From an uncultured Lachnospiraceae bacterium (GTDB lineage Bacteria; Bacillota; Clostridia; Lachnospirales; Lachnospiraceae): 7,405 nucleotides of DNA. Location of the stretch: the NCBI GenBank assembly GCA_910586095.1, contig CAJUHQ010000098.1, positions 5,521 through 12,925 of the forward strand, written 5' to 3'. Position numbers and translations under genes: made by a program. Positions 1 to 6,606 of the stretch are shown here, one piece after another; the stretch's first letter is position 1, and every line of letters begins with the position of its first letter. The notes under the pieces are model-generated. The model saw only the letters and a list, made by a program, of their open reading frames with translations, ran no database searches and had not been told where the DNA came from.

Positions 1-1379
1 CCCCACTCCTGCATCTGTACCGTGGATTCTGTCACGTCTGCGCTGTATGCATCATACTTGTCATTTCCGAAAACGATAAACTCAGAGAGTCTGTAAACCT
101 TCTTGAATTTGTCGTTGTCATTGTCCTTCATCTCTTTCACTTCTGGAACCAGCTCATACAAACCATCACTGTTGATAGTGTATGTCTCACCTTCCACTCC
201 ATACTTGCACAACAATCCGCCGTAGTCTGATGTCAAATATGTAAAAATTTCCATTGCCTTAATAGGGTCAGAGCAGTCTTTTGAAATGTAGTTGACCATC
301 CAGCCAGAAAGTCCAGCCTGAGAAAGAGTTGGTGCATTTCCTACTGTACTCTGTGGTCCGTCGATAGCAATATATTCTGCATCTGGATTCGCACTCCTCC
401 ACACCTGCAATGGTCCTGAGCGCTGTGGTGTTCCTCCTATAAAGATGCATGCATACTTTCCAGTCTTTACCTTATCTTCATGTGCTGTTCCATCATCTGA
501 GAAGTTGTCATCACTGATTAGGCCTTCTCTATATGCCTGATTCAACGTTTTGATCCATGCTAGATAATCCTCATCCATATTTCTATCATACCATGTACCA
601 TCTTCATTCTCAATTGGCACACCCAAAAAGTTCTGCAAATCCGCTCCGAGAGAACCAGTACTGTCTGTCATAGAATTGGAACCAAACGGAATCAGGTCAG
701 GATACATCTTCTTGATCTCTTGCAATGTAGAAATAAACTGCTCTGGTGTACCCATCTCTGGTTCATTCAGTGCCTCATAGATATCTTTGCGAATAACAAA
801 TGCCGTCGTTGCCTTCAACAGTCCGCTGTCATACACATCCTGTCCGTTTGAATAGTCTGGATAACCGTAAGTCTTACCGTCAGAAAGCTTAAACCAATTA
901 AGAGTATCCTTAGATGCCACCTCATAAAAATAAGGATCATACTTATCTGCAAGGTCATTTAGTGACCATGCCCAGTTTGCAGCAGATTGTGCCACTGAAG
1001 AATTGGCATCAAAAATTGTGATAATATCTGGCTTTTTACCACCTGCAAAGAAAGTGTTGAGCTTTGTGTCATCGCCTGTGATAAACTGAATCTCAAGATT
1101 TAAATCTTCCTTGATCTTCTTTGTGACAGTATCCGTTCCCCAATCTGTGTTCCACCAGTCTGCATTGACATACCATGTAAGTTCGGTAGTCTCTGTCTTC
1201 TGGTCTAGCTGCCATGCTGGCTTTGACGCATCAAGCTCATACCTGTCTGCTGTAAGCTCGGGAAGAGAACCACCCTTCGCACCAGAGCTTTTATCACCTC
1301 CACAGCCTGACAGCACTGTCATCGCTGCTGTTGCCGTGATTAATACTGTTGACAGATACCGTTTTGTTTTCTTCTTCAT
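1..1379 (-). CDS. Extracellular solute-binding lipoprotein of a sugar ABC importer (C-terminus outside window)
   Basis: This is the substrate-capturing lipoprotein of the importer, anchored on the outer face of the membrane, where it hands an oligosaccharide to the two permeases. The frame is open from the ATG at 1379 to the left edge, giving 459 residues, so only the C-terminus is missing. Residues 1-25 form a lipoprotein signal peptide: a Lys/Arg-rich start (MKKKTKR), a hydrophobic core and the lipobox LSGC with Cys26 as lipid anchor, then a Gly/Ser-rich linker. The mature part begins with a strand containing TWYVNADWW and later has PDIITIF, which suits LplA/LipO-like family 1 binding proteins. 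A GGAAGGA ribosome site lies just upstream of the start. The gene is last in the operon, 53 bases after the YtcP-type permease. The ligand is not readable from the sequence, but the many aromatic residues suit sugar stacking. Confidence 0.9.
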   Translation of the reverse strand, partial: MKKKTKRYLSTVLITATAAMTVLSGCGGDKSSGAKGGSLPELTADRYELDASKPAWQLDQKTETTELTWYVNADWWNTDWGTDTVTKKIKEDLNLEIQFITGDDTKLNTFFAGGKKPDIITIFDANSSVAQSAANWAWSLNDLADKYDPYFYEVASKDTLNWFKLSDGKTYGYPDYSNGQDVYDSGLLKATTAFVIRKDIYEALNEPEMGTPEQFISTLQEIKKMYPDLIPFGSNSMTDSTGSLGADLQNFLGVPIENEDGTWYDRNMDEDYLAWIKTLNQAYREGLISDDNFSDDGTAHEDKVKTGKYACIFIGGTPQRSGPLQVWRSANPDAEYIAIDGPQSTVGNAPTLSQAGLSGWMVNYISKDCSDPIKAMEIFTYLTSDYGGLLCKYGVEGETYTINSDGLYELVPEVKEMKDNDNDKFKKVYRLSEFIVFGNDKYDAYSADVTESTVQMQEW

Positions 1380-1432
1380 AACTTTTTCCTTCCTTTCCTG
1401 TATTTATGTTTATCTGCATTTCTTTCCTTCCA

Positions 1433-2314
1433 TTATTCCTTTACTGCCCCAATCATCATTCCTGACACAAAATGCTTCTGTAAAAGTGGATAGATAACCA
1501 GTATTGGAACGGTAGTCACAACAATTGTCGCAAGCTGAATTCCTCTTGAAGTTGTAGTAATCTCCACACTCGTCGGGTTCTGCATAGAAGCCATCTGTGA
1601 CTGTACAATAATCTCATAAAGTTTCATCTGCAATGGATACAGCTTTTCATTTAATATATACATTTTTGCTGTCATAAAGTCATTCCACTGTGACACGCCA
1701 TGAAAAAGAGCAATTGTCGCAAGCGCTGGCTTTGACAGTGGCAGTGCTATTGTAAGGAAAATACGCCAGTAACCAGCTCCGTCAATTTTTGCTGATTCCT
1801 CCAGAGACTGAGGTAGTTGCCGAAAGAAATTCATCAATATAATCATGTCATAATAACTGAACAATGCTGGTATGATATAGACCGCAAAACTATCGAGCAT
1901 CCCCAGAGATTTAATTAGCAAATACGTTGGAATCATACCACCTGAGAAAAACATTGTGATGACGCCCATTACTGTGTAAAGTTTTCTTCCGCGCAGAAAT
2001 TCCTTGCTCATGCCATACGCTACCATTGAACAGAAAAATACATGCCCCCCCACCCCAATTAGGGTTTTTAAAACCGATATCAAAAATGCACTCCATATAC
2101 TAGTATCTGAAAATACCGCCTTATAATTTGCCGTTGAAAATTCTGCTGGCCAAAATACACTTTTTCCTGATGCGACTGCTGTTGCGCTGCTGAATGAATT
2201 AACCACAACATTCCACAGAGGAAACACAATAATACAGGTAATCAGTGTCAACAGTAATCTGTTTATGAGGTCAAATACTTTGTCCCCGCTCAATCGAATA
2301 CCCTTTTTTCTCAT
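1433..2314 (-). CDS. Carbohydrate ABC transporter permease, YtcP type
   Basis: This is one of the two membrane-spanning subunits of a CUT1-class sugar importer, 293 residues and full length for the family. It has about six hydrophobic segments: roughly residues 18-40, 75-100, 110-135, 140-162, 190-210 and 260-280. The cytoplasmic EAA loop that docks on the ATPase is clear at about 172-196, with EESAKIDGAG followed by the conserved LP. The C-terminal GMMIGAVKE matches the usual KGxxxGAxKG-like ending of YtcP proteins. Its start is 12 bases after the stop of the LplB-type gene, and a strong AGGAGGA site overlaps that stop, so the two subunits are probably made by coupled translation in equal amounts. 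No ATP-binding subunit is present in the window; in Firmicutes a shared MsmX-like ATPase often serves such importers. Confidence 0.93.
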   Translation of the reverse strand: MRKKGIRLSGDKVFDLINRLLLTLITCIIVFPLWNVVVNSFSSATAVASGKSVFWPAEFSTANYKAVFSDTSIWSAFLISVLKTLIGVGGHVFFCSMVAYGMSKEFLRGRKLYTVMGVITMFFSGGMIPTYLLIKSLGMLDSFAVYIIPALFSYYDMIILMNFFRQLPQSLEESAKIDGAGYWRIFLTIALPLSKPALATIALFHGVSQWNDFMTAKMYILNEKLYPLQMKLYEIIVQSQMASMQNPTSVEITTTSRGIQLATIVVTTVPILVIYPLLQKHFVSGMMIGAVKE

Positions 2315-2321
2315 TCCTTTA

Positions 2322-2328
2322 TCCTCCT
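2322..2328 (-). promoter_or_regulatory. Ribosome binding site of ytcP-type gene overlapping the lplB-type stop
   Basis: A near-perfect AGGAGGA lies seven bases before the ATG at 2314 and shares two bases with the TAG stop (2327-2329) of the preceding permease gene. A ribosome finishing the first subunit would be placed on the start site of the second, which suggests translational coupling of the two permeases. The coupling is inferred; the overlap is seen directly. Confidence 0.8.
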
Positions 2329-3271
2329 ATAATACTGACTGTTCATTCAACTTGCTCGTCAGCTTATTCGCTGCAACTAACAATATTACAGATACGATAG
2401 AAACGCCAAGTCCTGCCGCAGATGCATATGAGAAATCTCCTTGTGCGATACCCATACGATACACATAGGAATTGATAACTTCCGCACGTGGCTGGTTCTG
2501 TGTATTCATCAACACAAGTGTCTGATCTAGATTTGAGCCCAACAGCCCACTCACCGTTAGAATAAAGTTCAAGCCAATAATTGTTTTAATCAATGGCAGC
2601 GTGATGCTCCAAATCTGCCTGAGCCTATTTGCGCCGTCAATCCTTGCTGCTTCATAATAAGTCGGATCAATTCCTGCCATACTTGCAAGATACAGAATAG
2701 TTCCCCATCCCATGCCCTTCCACACATCCGACAAGGAAGCAATCCACCAATATTTATCGGCATCCAACAAAATATTTCTTCCCTCTGTTATCAATCCCAG
2801 AGACTTTAAGATGGTATTAAACATACCATTGGTAGACATCCAACTGATTAACATACCACCCAATACGATCCATGACAGGAAATGTGGCATGTAGGAAATT
2901 GTCTGCACGGTCTTCTTAAAAATACCATCCTTCAGTTCATAAATCATGACAGCTAGAATAATTGGTGTGATAAATCCAAACACCAGTTTTAGAAAACTAA
3001 TACCTAGCGTGTTGTACACACTATCCCAAAAATACTTGTCAGTCAGAATGATTTTAAAATTCTCCATCCCAACCCACCGCGCCGATTCGAGCGTATCAAC
3101 TACCGTATAATTCTGAAATGCAATCTTCAATCCATATATGGGAATATAGTTAAAGACGATCATGAACACAATTCCTGGTAGTACCATCAGTTGTAAAGGC
3201 ATTTGTTTGATAAAATCCTTTATCCACCTTTTGATGCGCACCCCGACAGGCTCCTTATTTTTTTGCTTCAT
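2327..3271 (-). CDS. Carbohydrate ABC transporter permease, LplB type
   Basis: This is the partner permease of the YtcP-type subunit, forming the heterodimeric membrane channel of the importer. The call is 314 residues from the ATG at 3271. An upstream in-frame ATG at 3379 would add 36 residues, but that extension runs through the predicted promoter and operator and has a poor, basic sequence. The start at 3271 has a GAGAGGGGG ribosome site seven bases away and gives the usual family N-terminus: a short charged stretch, then a first membrane segment at about 27-48. Further hydrophobic segments lie near 85-110, 127-147, 188-200, 225-245 and 284-302. The EAA loop is at about 205-230 (YYEAARIDGA, then LPLIK). 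It is the first gene of the importer operon, with its own promoter close upstream. Confidence 0.93.
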   Translation of the reverse strand: MKQKNKEPVGVRIKRWIKDFIKQMPLQLMVLPGIVFMIVFNYIPIYGLKIAFQNYTVVDTLESARWVGMENFKIILTDKYFWDSVYNTLGISFLKLVFGFITPIILAVMIYELKDGIFKKTVQTISYMPHFLSWIVLGGMLISWMSTNGMFNTILKSLGLITEGRNILLDADKYWWIASLSDVWKGMGWGTILYLASMAGIDPTYYEAARIDGANRLRQIWSITLPLIKTIIGLNFILTVSGLLGSNLDQTLVLMNTQNQPRAEVINSYVYRMGIAQGDFSYASAAGLGVSIVSVILLVAANKLTSKLNEQSVL

Positions 3272-3278
3272 TTGCACG

Positions 3279-3287
3279 CCCCCTCTC
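3279..3287 (-). promoter_or_regulatory. Ribosome binding site deciding the start of the lplB-type gene
   Basis: GAGAGGGGG stands seven bases before the ATG at 3271. It supports that start over the longer in-frame ATG at 3379, which lies upstream of the predicted promoter and would not be on the transcript. Confidence 0.75.
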
Positions 3288-3300
3288 TTTGTATAGTTCA

Positions 3301-3329
3301 ATCTTATCATGCGATATCCATCACAACAA
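3301..3329 (-). promoter_or_regulatory. Promoter of the sugar importer operon
   Basis: Reading the minus strand, a -35 element TTGTTG (3329-3324), a 17-base spacer and a -10 element TAAGAT (3306-3301) preceded by TGA (an extended -10) form a sigma-A-like promoter. Transcription should start near 3294, leaving a leader of only about 23 bases before the LplB-type gene. The same elements at the same spacing occur upstream of the DUF2264 gene, while the spacer bases differ. That selective conservation is the main support. Confidence 0.7.
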
Positions 3330-3363
3330 GCGCGTATATTGTGTTGTAATAGATCGATATTGC
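3321..3363 (-). promoter_or_regulatory. Inverted-repeat operator overlapping the -35 of the importer promoter
   Basis: On the plus strand, arms TCACAACA (3321-3328) and TGTTGTAA (3342-3349) form an inverted repeat (7 of 8 positions) with a 13-base gap, so the arm centres are 21 bases apart, about two helical turns. A further conserved stretch, TAGATCGATATTGC, extends to 3363. The site overlaps and lies just upstream of the -35 box, where a class II activator would bind. It matches a second copy at 5475-5517 with very few differences. The adjacent AraC-family protein is the likely ligand, but this is inference. Confidence 0.6.
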
Positions 3364-3487
3364 GTTTTCTATAACGCATACTTTATCAAAAATATATTTT
3401 ATCTTTCGATGATCTGCATTTTACAGTTGCCTACCACTTAGAACTTTAATCCTAAATATATCTATGGATGCAATCGGTCAAAATTAT

Positions 3488-3532
3488 AAAAAATCATCTT
3501 CTTTTTAGAGTAGATTCTAAAAGGGATTTTTT
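3488..3532 (-). terminator. Possible AT-rich terminator after the DUF2264 gene
   Basis: Two nested inverted repeats overlap the stop codon of the DUF2264 gene: an outer AAAAAATC/GATTTTTT pair (3488-3495 with 3525-3532) and an inner TTTTAGA/TCTAAAA pair around 3503-3522. Read on the minus strand, the outer arm ends in a run of T. The stem is AT-rich and interrupted, so termination may be weak and some readthrough into the importer operon is possible. The remaining intergenic DNA up to 3400 shows no gene. Confidence 0.35.
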
Positions 3533-5385
3533 ATAGCAATCCTTTCTGACTGATATAAAATTTCCACCATATTGGACTGACAAACTACCTGCGGTATTTC
3601 TATATTTTTGCCAATATTTGTAGAGATCTCACCCCTAATTCCATCTCCAAAAAAGTAATCAGCTACACAATGTGTTCCAGCGCATAGACAGTAATATATT
3701 GTTGGTATCACTGTGCTACCATACATTAGATTTGTATTGGGGAAAGCTTTTATAATACGTGCTTGTCCTGATCCTTTCAAACATACTGCTCCCGCGTTTC
3801 CCCACGGAAAATCACAACTTGCCATCTCTTCTGTAAGATAGATCATTTCTGGTGTCATCTCCTGCTCTTCCCACTCTGTCTGAATCGCAAAACCACCATC
3901 TGCATACTCCGCCTCAATATCGGATTGTATAAAATGAATACGCACATGTCCTTTTCTCAGTGGTATAACCACCGTTTCGACCATCACGCCTTTGATCGGC
4001 ATATATTTCATCCTTGTAAACTGTGTGGTAACATAATAGTACTCCTCACCATTTTTCATATGCCATTCATTCTCTTGTGCCACTGTGACCGCAAGAGTAT
4101 TGTCAAAAGCGCCATCCTCAAGCTCATGACCTCTCTGCACACTAAATCCAAACTGATTGGAATACACCAATTTTTGATATTTTGCCTGTGTATTCCCAAA
4201 ATTATGAGAGTGCTGCCCTGCTGGAAACAATAGCGTATGCCCGCTATCCTCATGCACCGCAATCATATTTGCTTTTTCAAGTATTTTGTGTCCCTTAAAT
4301 ACTGGTTCCTGTTCCTTACATTGCCAGAAATCATGGGCTTCTGGCAGCGCTAAAATCAGAAATGTTTTTAGACTCCAATAAGGGGAACCTGGTGCATTAT
4401 AATGCTCGCTCATGATTAGATTAGGATAGTGATATCCAATCGTCATAATACCACCATTGTCAAAAATTGGCTGACTGCTCCAATATCTCAAATTTCCCAG
4501 CACCATATGCTTTAGTACAGATAGATCCACCTTCGCTTCTGAAAATGCAAGCGCGGAAAAAAATGCACTGTGCGCAAAACGGTATGTAAGACTTCTGCCA
4601 AAAGGTACTTCACGTCCACTACAGTCAAACCAATATAAAAAATCATCCAAAAATTGCTCTGCTCTGTGTTTTAATATCGCGCAGCGCTCAGGCTCCCTGT
4701 TCTTCATATAGGCAGAGTACAACAGACCATAATAGTGCATAGCAAAAGGAATATAATAATCTTTTTGTCCAATGTGACCATCAAAATACCAGCCGTCTCC
4801 CTCATAGCACTGTTCTATAACTTTCCAATCCTCTTCCATTCGCTTTTTATTGTAATCAGGACACCCTTTTATCAGGAAAAACATGTTCACCAATATTCTG
4901 AAAAAGCGCCAGTTATTGTTGTACACTTCATGATGATTGATCTGAGAAAACCATTGGCATACCGCATAATGTTGAGCACTTGTCAAAGGTTCCCACAGAG
5001 TATCTGGTGAAAGTAATATGGCGTTTATGATTGCTGCCATCTCCACCATTTTCTGATCGTAATCCCCAACATCTCCCCAGTATTCTTCGTGTTCTGGATC
5101 TGTACCATTAATCAATCCACACCGCACAAGCTTTTTCCAACTGGCAATCTCCGAGAGTACAGTCGGAGACAAGTTCTGATTTTTTGATGCAAACAGCGGC
5201 CCAAGTCCCCACAAAACTCTTGCATATCCTTCCATATGTGCAGCGCGTTTGTTGTAGTGTGATGCATTGTCTCCGATCTCAAGATTTGCGGCTCCTTGGC
5301 TATAATGTTCCTTAAGTGGACGCACCCAGTCAAGAAACAAAAGTACCACATCCGTTCGTGTATAAATTTCTCGTTTTATTTTCAT
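3517..5385 (-). CDS. DUF2264 domain protein, probable cytoplasmic glycan-degrading enzyme
   Basis: This is a complete 622-residue protein of the DUF2264 family. It begins at the ATG at 5385, seven bases after an AGAGG ribosome site, and has no signal peptide, so it acts in the cytoplasm. Residues 1 to about 355 are the helical domain. Family-typical stretches there include AAHMEGYARVLWGLGPLFA (about 48-66), YWGDVGDYDQKMVEMA (102-117), NNNWRFFRILVN (156-167), GWYFDGHIGQKDYYIPFA (198-215) and PFGRSLTYRFAHSAFF (261-276). From about 370 the chain is strand-rich, resembling the beta domain that follows an alpha/alpha toroid in several lyase and hydrolase families. I recall relatives of DUF2264 being placed among beta-glucuronidases (CAZy GH154), but I cannot confirm that here, and the catalytic residues are not assigned. 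Its promoter is a copy of the importer operon's promoter, which implies that it processes the imported sugar. Confidence 0.9.
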   Translation of the reverse strand: MKIKREIYTRTDVVLLFLDWVRPLKEHYSQGAANLEIGDNASHYNKRAAHMEGYARVLWGLGPLFASKNQNLSPTVLSEIASWKKLVRCGLINGTDPEHEEYWGDVGDYDQKMVEMAAIINAILLSPDTLWEPLTSAQHYAVCQWFSQINHHEVYNNNWRFFRILVNMFFLIKGCPDYNKKRMEEDWKVIEQCYEGDGWYFDGHIGQKDYYIPFAMHYYGLLYSAYMKNREPERCAILKHRAEQFLDDFLYWFDCSGREVPFGRSLTYRFAHSAFFSALAFSEAKVDLSVLKHMVLGNLRYWSSQPIFDNGGIMTIGYHYPNLIMSEHYNAPGSPYWSLKTFLILALPEAHDFWQCKEQEPVFKGHKILEKANMIAVHEDSGHTLLFPAGQHSHNFGNTQAKYQKLVYSNQFGFSVQRGHELEDGAFDNTLAVTVAQENEWHMKNGEEYYYVTTQFTRMKYMPIKGVMVETVVIPLRKGHVRIHFIQSDIEAEYADGGFAIQTEWEEQEMTPEMIYLTEEMASCDFPWGNAGAVCLKGSGQARIIKAFPNTNLMYGSTVIPTIYYCLCAGTHCVADYFFGDGIRGEISTNIGKNIEIPQVVCQSNMVEILYQSERIAIKNPF

Positions 5386-5454
5386 TTATGTACCTCTTTC
5401 GTGCATAGTTTGAAAGCGCCTTCTTTCCATTCATCTCTTTCTTTATATAGATTG

Positions 5455-5483
5455 ATCTTATCATGCAGAGCTGCTTATAACAA
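5455..5483 (-). promoter_or_regulatory. Promoter of the DUF2264 gene
   Basis: On the minus strand, a -35 element TTGTTA (5483-5478), a 17-base spacer and the extended -10 TGATAAGAT (TAAGAT at 5460-5455) reproduce the layout of the importer promoter. Transcription should begin near 5448, giving a leader of about 63 bases before the ATG at 5385. No riboswitch-like fold was noticed in that leader. Confidence 0.7.
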
Positions 5484-5517
5484 GCGCGTATCTTGTGTTA
5501 TAATAGATCGATATTGC
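5475..5517 (-). promoter_or_regulatory. Inverted-repeat operator between the DUF2264 gene and the AraC-type gene
   Basis: Arms TTATAACA (5475-5482) and TGTTATAA (5496-5503) are a perfect eight-base inverted repeat with a 13-base gap and centres 21 bases apart. The conserved flank TAGATCGATATTGC continues to 5517. The site abuts the -35 of the DUF2264 promoter and lies upstream of, or overlaps, the candidate promoters of the divergent regulator gene, so one protein bound here could affect both. Compared with the copy at 3321-3363, the two arms differ at paired positions in a compensating way. Confidence 0.6.
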
Positions 5518-5542
5518 TTTTTGAACTAATATAAAGTATACT
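5499..5542 (+). promoter_or_regulatory. Candidate promoters of the AraC-type regulator gene
   Basis: Two plus-strand options are visible and the sequence alone does not decide between them. One is a consensus TATAAT at 5499-5504 preceded by TGT (an extended -10), lying inside the right arm of the operator. The other is TATACT at 5537-5542, 17 bases after TTGCTT (5514-5519), which sits at the edge of the operator. Either way the regulator's transcription would be open to control by a protein on the operator, for example autoregulation. A third TATACT at 5569-5574 has only a poor -35. Confidence 0.45.
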
Positions 5543-5546
5543 TTAT
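5531..5546. repeat. Perfect 16-base palindrome in the divergent intergenic region
   Basis: ATAAAGTATACTTTAT equals its own reverse complement over all 16 bases. A related, imperfect version (14 of 16 bases identical) lies at 3371-3386 upstream of the importer operon, offset by six extra bases relative to the operator. It covers the candidate -10 at 5537-5542 of the regulator gene. It could be a second regulatory site, or simply an AT-rich promoter region; the matched copy favours a site. Confidence 0.4.
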
Positions 5547-5612
5547 TTAACTTTATTTTATCAAATGATATACTTTGGCAATGTATTGACCATTTAAAAG
5601 GAGAACGAAGAA

Positions 5613-6467
5613 ATGACCACAGACAACAATACTTTGAAATACGAAAATGACCGCATTACAGATGGGTTTGATATCTTCTTCTGGGTATTTAACGATGAGA
5701 GCAGCTTTGTCGCTTCACACTGGCACCAAGCAATCGAAATGATGTATATCATGGATGGAGAGGTCGATGTGATAATCAATGCACAGGAAACCAAATTGCT
5801 TCCAGGTGATCTTTTTCTAATTGATTCCTCGGTGATCCACTCCACAAAATCAATCCACGGAAATCACGCCATTTTGATACAGCTTCCATACACGCTTCTA
5901 AAAAAATATATTCCCAATTTCGACGACTTAAACTTTGCATTTGACTGCCACTCCAATAACCCCATTCTAAACACTAAAATTATGCGCTTAATCGAAGTAA
6001 TCAAAGAGATGCAAATCATCTTTGAAATCAACCCAAAAGGGGGAATTTTGCGTTTTAACAGCCTGGTATTTGAGATGCTCTATCAACTGTACCATAACTT
6101 TTCTACACCAATACCTGACACAGATCTGCGAAAGGATGAGAAACATTTCAATCGCCTTAAACTGGTCATGAACTATACCAACGACCACTATAATCGTCCC
6201 CTGTCTCTCGACGAAATTGCAGATGTAGCGTGCTGCCAAAAAGAATATTTCTGCCATTTTTTCAAAAAAAATATGGGAAAGACTTATCTTGAATACTTAA
6301 ACGAGATCCGCCTTTCTCATATTTATAAAGATCTAGTCTCCACAGACCTGCCGTTAAAGACCATTTTGGCAAACAATGGTTTTACCAATTACAAATTATT
6401 CCGCCAGCTTTTTCACGATAATTTCCACATGACCCCCGGAGAATACCGCAAGATACACAGCTTATGA
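5613..6467 (+). CDS. AraC-family transcriptional regulator with N-terminal cupin-like domain
   Basis: This is a 284-residue DNA-binding regulator, a normal length for the family. The start at 5613 is supported by AAAGGAGA eight bases upstream. Residues about 31-95 form a cupin-like sensor: SHWHQAIEMMYI with His36, His38 and Glu42, then LLPGDLFLIDSSVIHS with His76, where a sugar ligand would be sensed. Residues about 183-284 form the double helix-turn-helix AraC domain, with the first helix pair around 199-220 (SLDEIADVACCQKEYFCHFF) and the second around 246-268, ending in the family signature MTPGEYR. Cys207, Cys208 and Cys214 in the first recognition region are somewhat unusual. The gene diverges from the DUF2264 gene, with 227 bases between them. 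It is the natural candidate to control both that gene and the importer operon in response to an imported sugar, as an activator by family habit. Confidence 0.93.
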   Translation: MTTDNNTLKYENDRITDGFDIFFWVFNDESSFVASHWHQAIEMMYIMDGEVDVIINAQETKLLPGDLFLIDSSVIHSTKSIHGNHAILIQLPYTLLKKYIPNFDDLNFAFDCHSNNPILNTKIMRLIEVIKEMQIIFEINPKGGILRFNSLVFEMLYQLYHNFSTPIPDTDLRKDEKHFNRLKLVMNYTNDHYNRPLSLDEIADVACCQKEYFCHFFKKNMGKTYLEYLNEIRLSHIYKDLVSTDLPLKTILANNGFTNYKLFRQLFHDNFHMTPGEYRKIHSL

Positions 6468-6522
6468 TTTTGTTTTATTCTCTTCTGCTTTTATTGTCTG
6501 TTGTGTGTCAAAATTGCTGTAT

Positions 6523-6559
6523 AAGTTCCCTCATTATCATTTGATAAATGAGGGAACTT
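6523..6559. terminator. Strong hairpin between convergent genes, possible two-way terminator
   Basis: AAGTTCCCTCATT pairs perfectly with AATGAGGGAACTT over 13 bases, and the stem extends by a further ATCA/TGAT with a single extra A. It lies 56 bases after the regulator's stop and about 28 bases after the HsdR stop on the other strand, the expected place for a shared terminator. However, neither strand has a real T run after the stem, so it is not a textbook intrinsic terminator. Confidence 0.5.
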
Positions 6560-6574
6560 TCAAGAAAGATTCAT

Positions 6575-6606
6575 AAAGAATAGATTGTCAAATCAATTCT
6601 TTTTTT
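6575..6606 (+). terminator. Possible weak terminator of the AraC-type gene
   Basis: AAAGAA plus ATTG pairs with CAATTCTTT around a six-base loop, with a three-base bulge, and is followed by seven T on the plus strand (6600-6606). It overlaps the last codons of the convergent HsdR gene. The T run is partly explained by the Lys-Lys codons of HsdR, so this may be chance. Confidence 0.3.

Noticed and set aside
1111..1497. Plus-strand open frame of 128 codons
   Set aside because: It lies antisense over the signal peptide of the binding lipoprotein and the end of the YtcP-type gene, and has no ribosome site or recognisable domain; a shadow frame.
3272..3379. N-terminal extension of the LplB-type permease to an ATG at 3379
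   Set aside because: The stretch contains the conserved promoter and operator, has no ribosome site at 3379, and the ATG at 3271 has a good one and gives the family length.
3380..3516. Small RNA or riboswitch in the gap between the DUF2264 and LplB-type genes
   Set aside because: It lies upstream of the importer promoter, and no conserved fold or motif was recognised beyond the possible terminator and the palindrome relative.
5550..5571. AT-rich direct repeats (ACTTTATTT twice) and TATCA-AA-TGATA near the regulator start, considered as further operators
   Set aside because: Short, low-complexity matches in AT-rich DNA without a counterpart at an equivalent place upstream of the importer operon.
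5988..6257. Minus-strand open frame of 89 codons inside the AraC-type gene
   Set aside because: Antisense to a clearly conserved coding sequence, with no domain or start signal.
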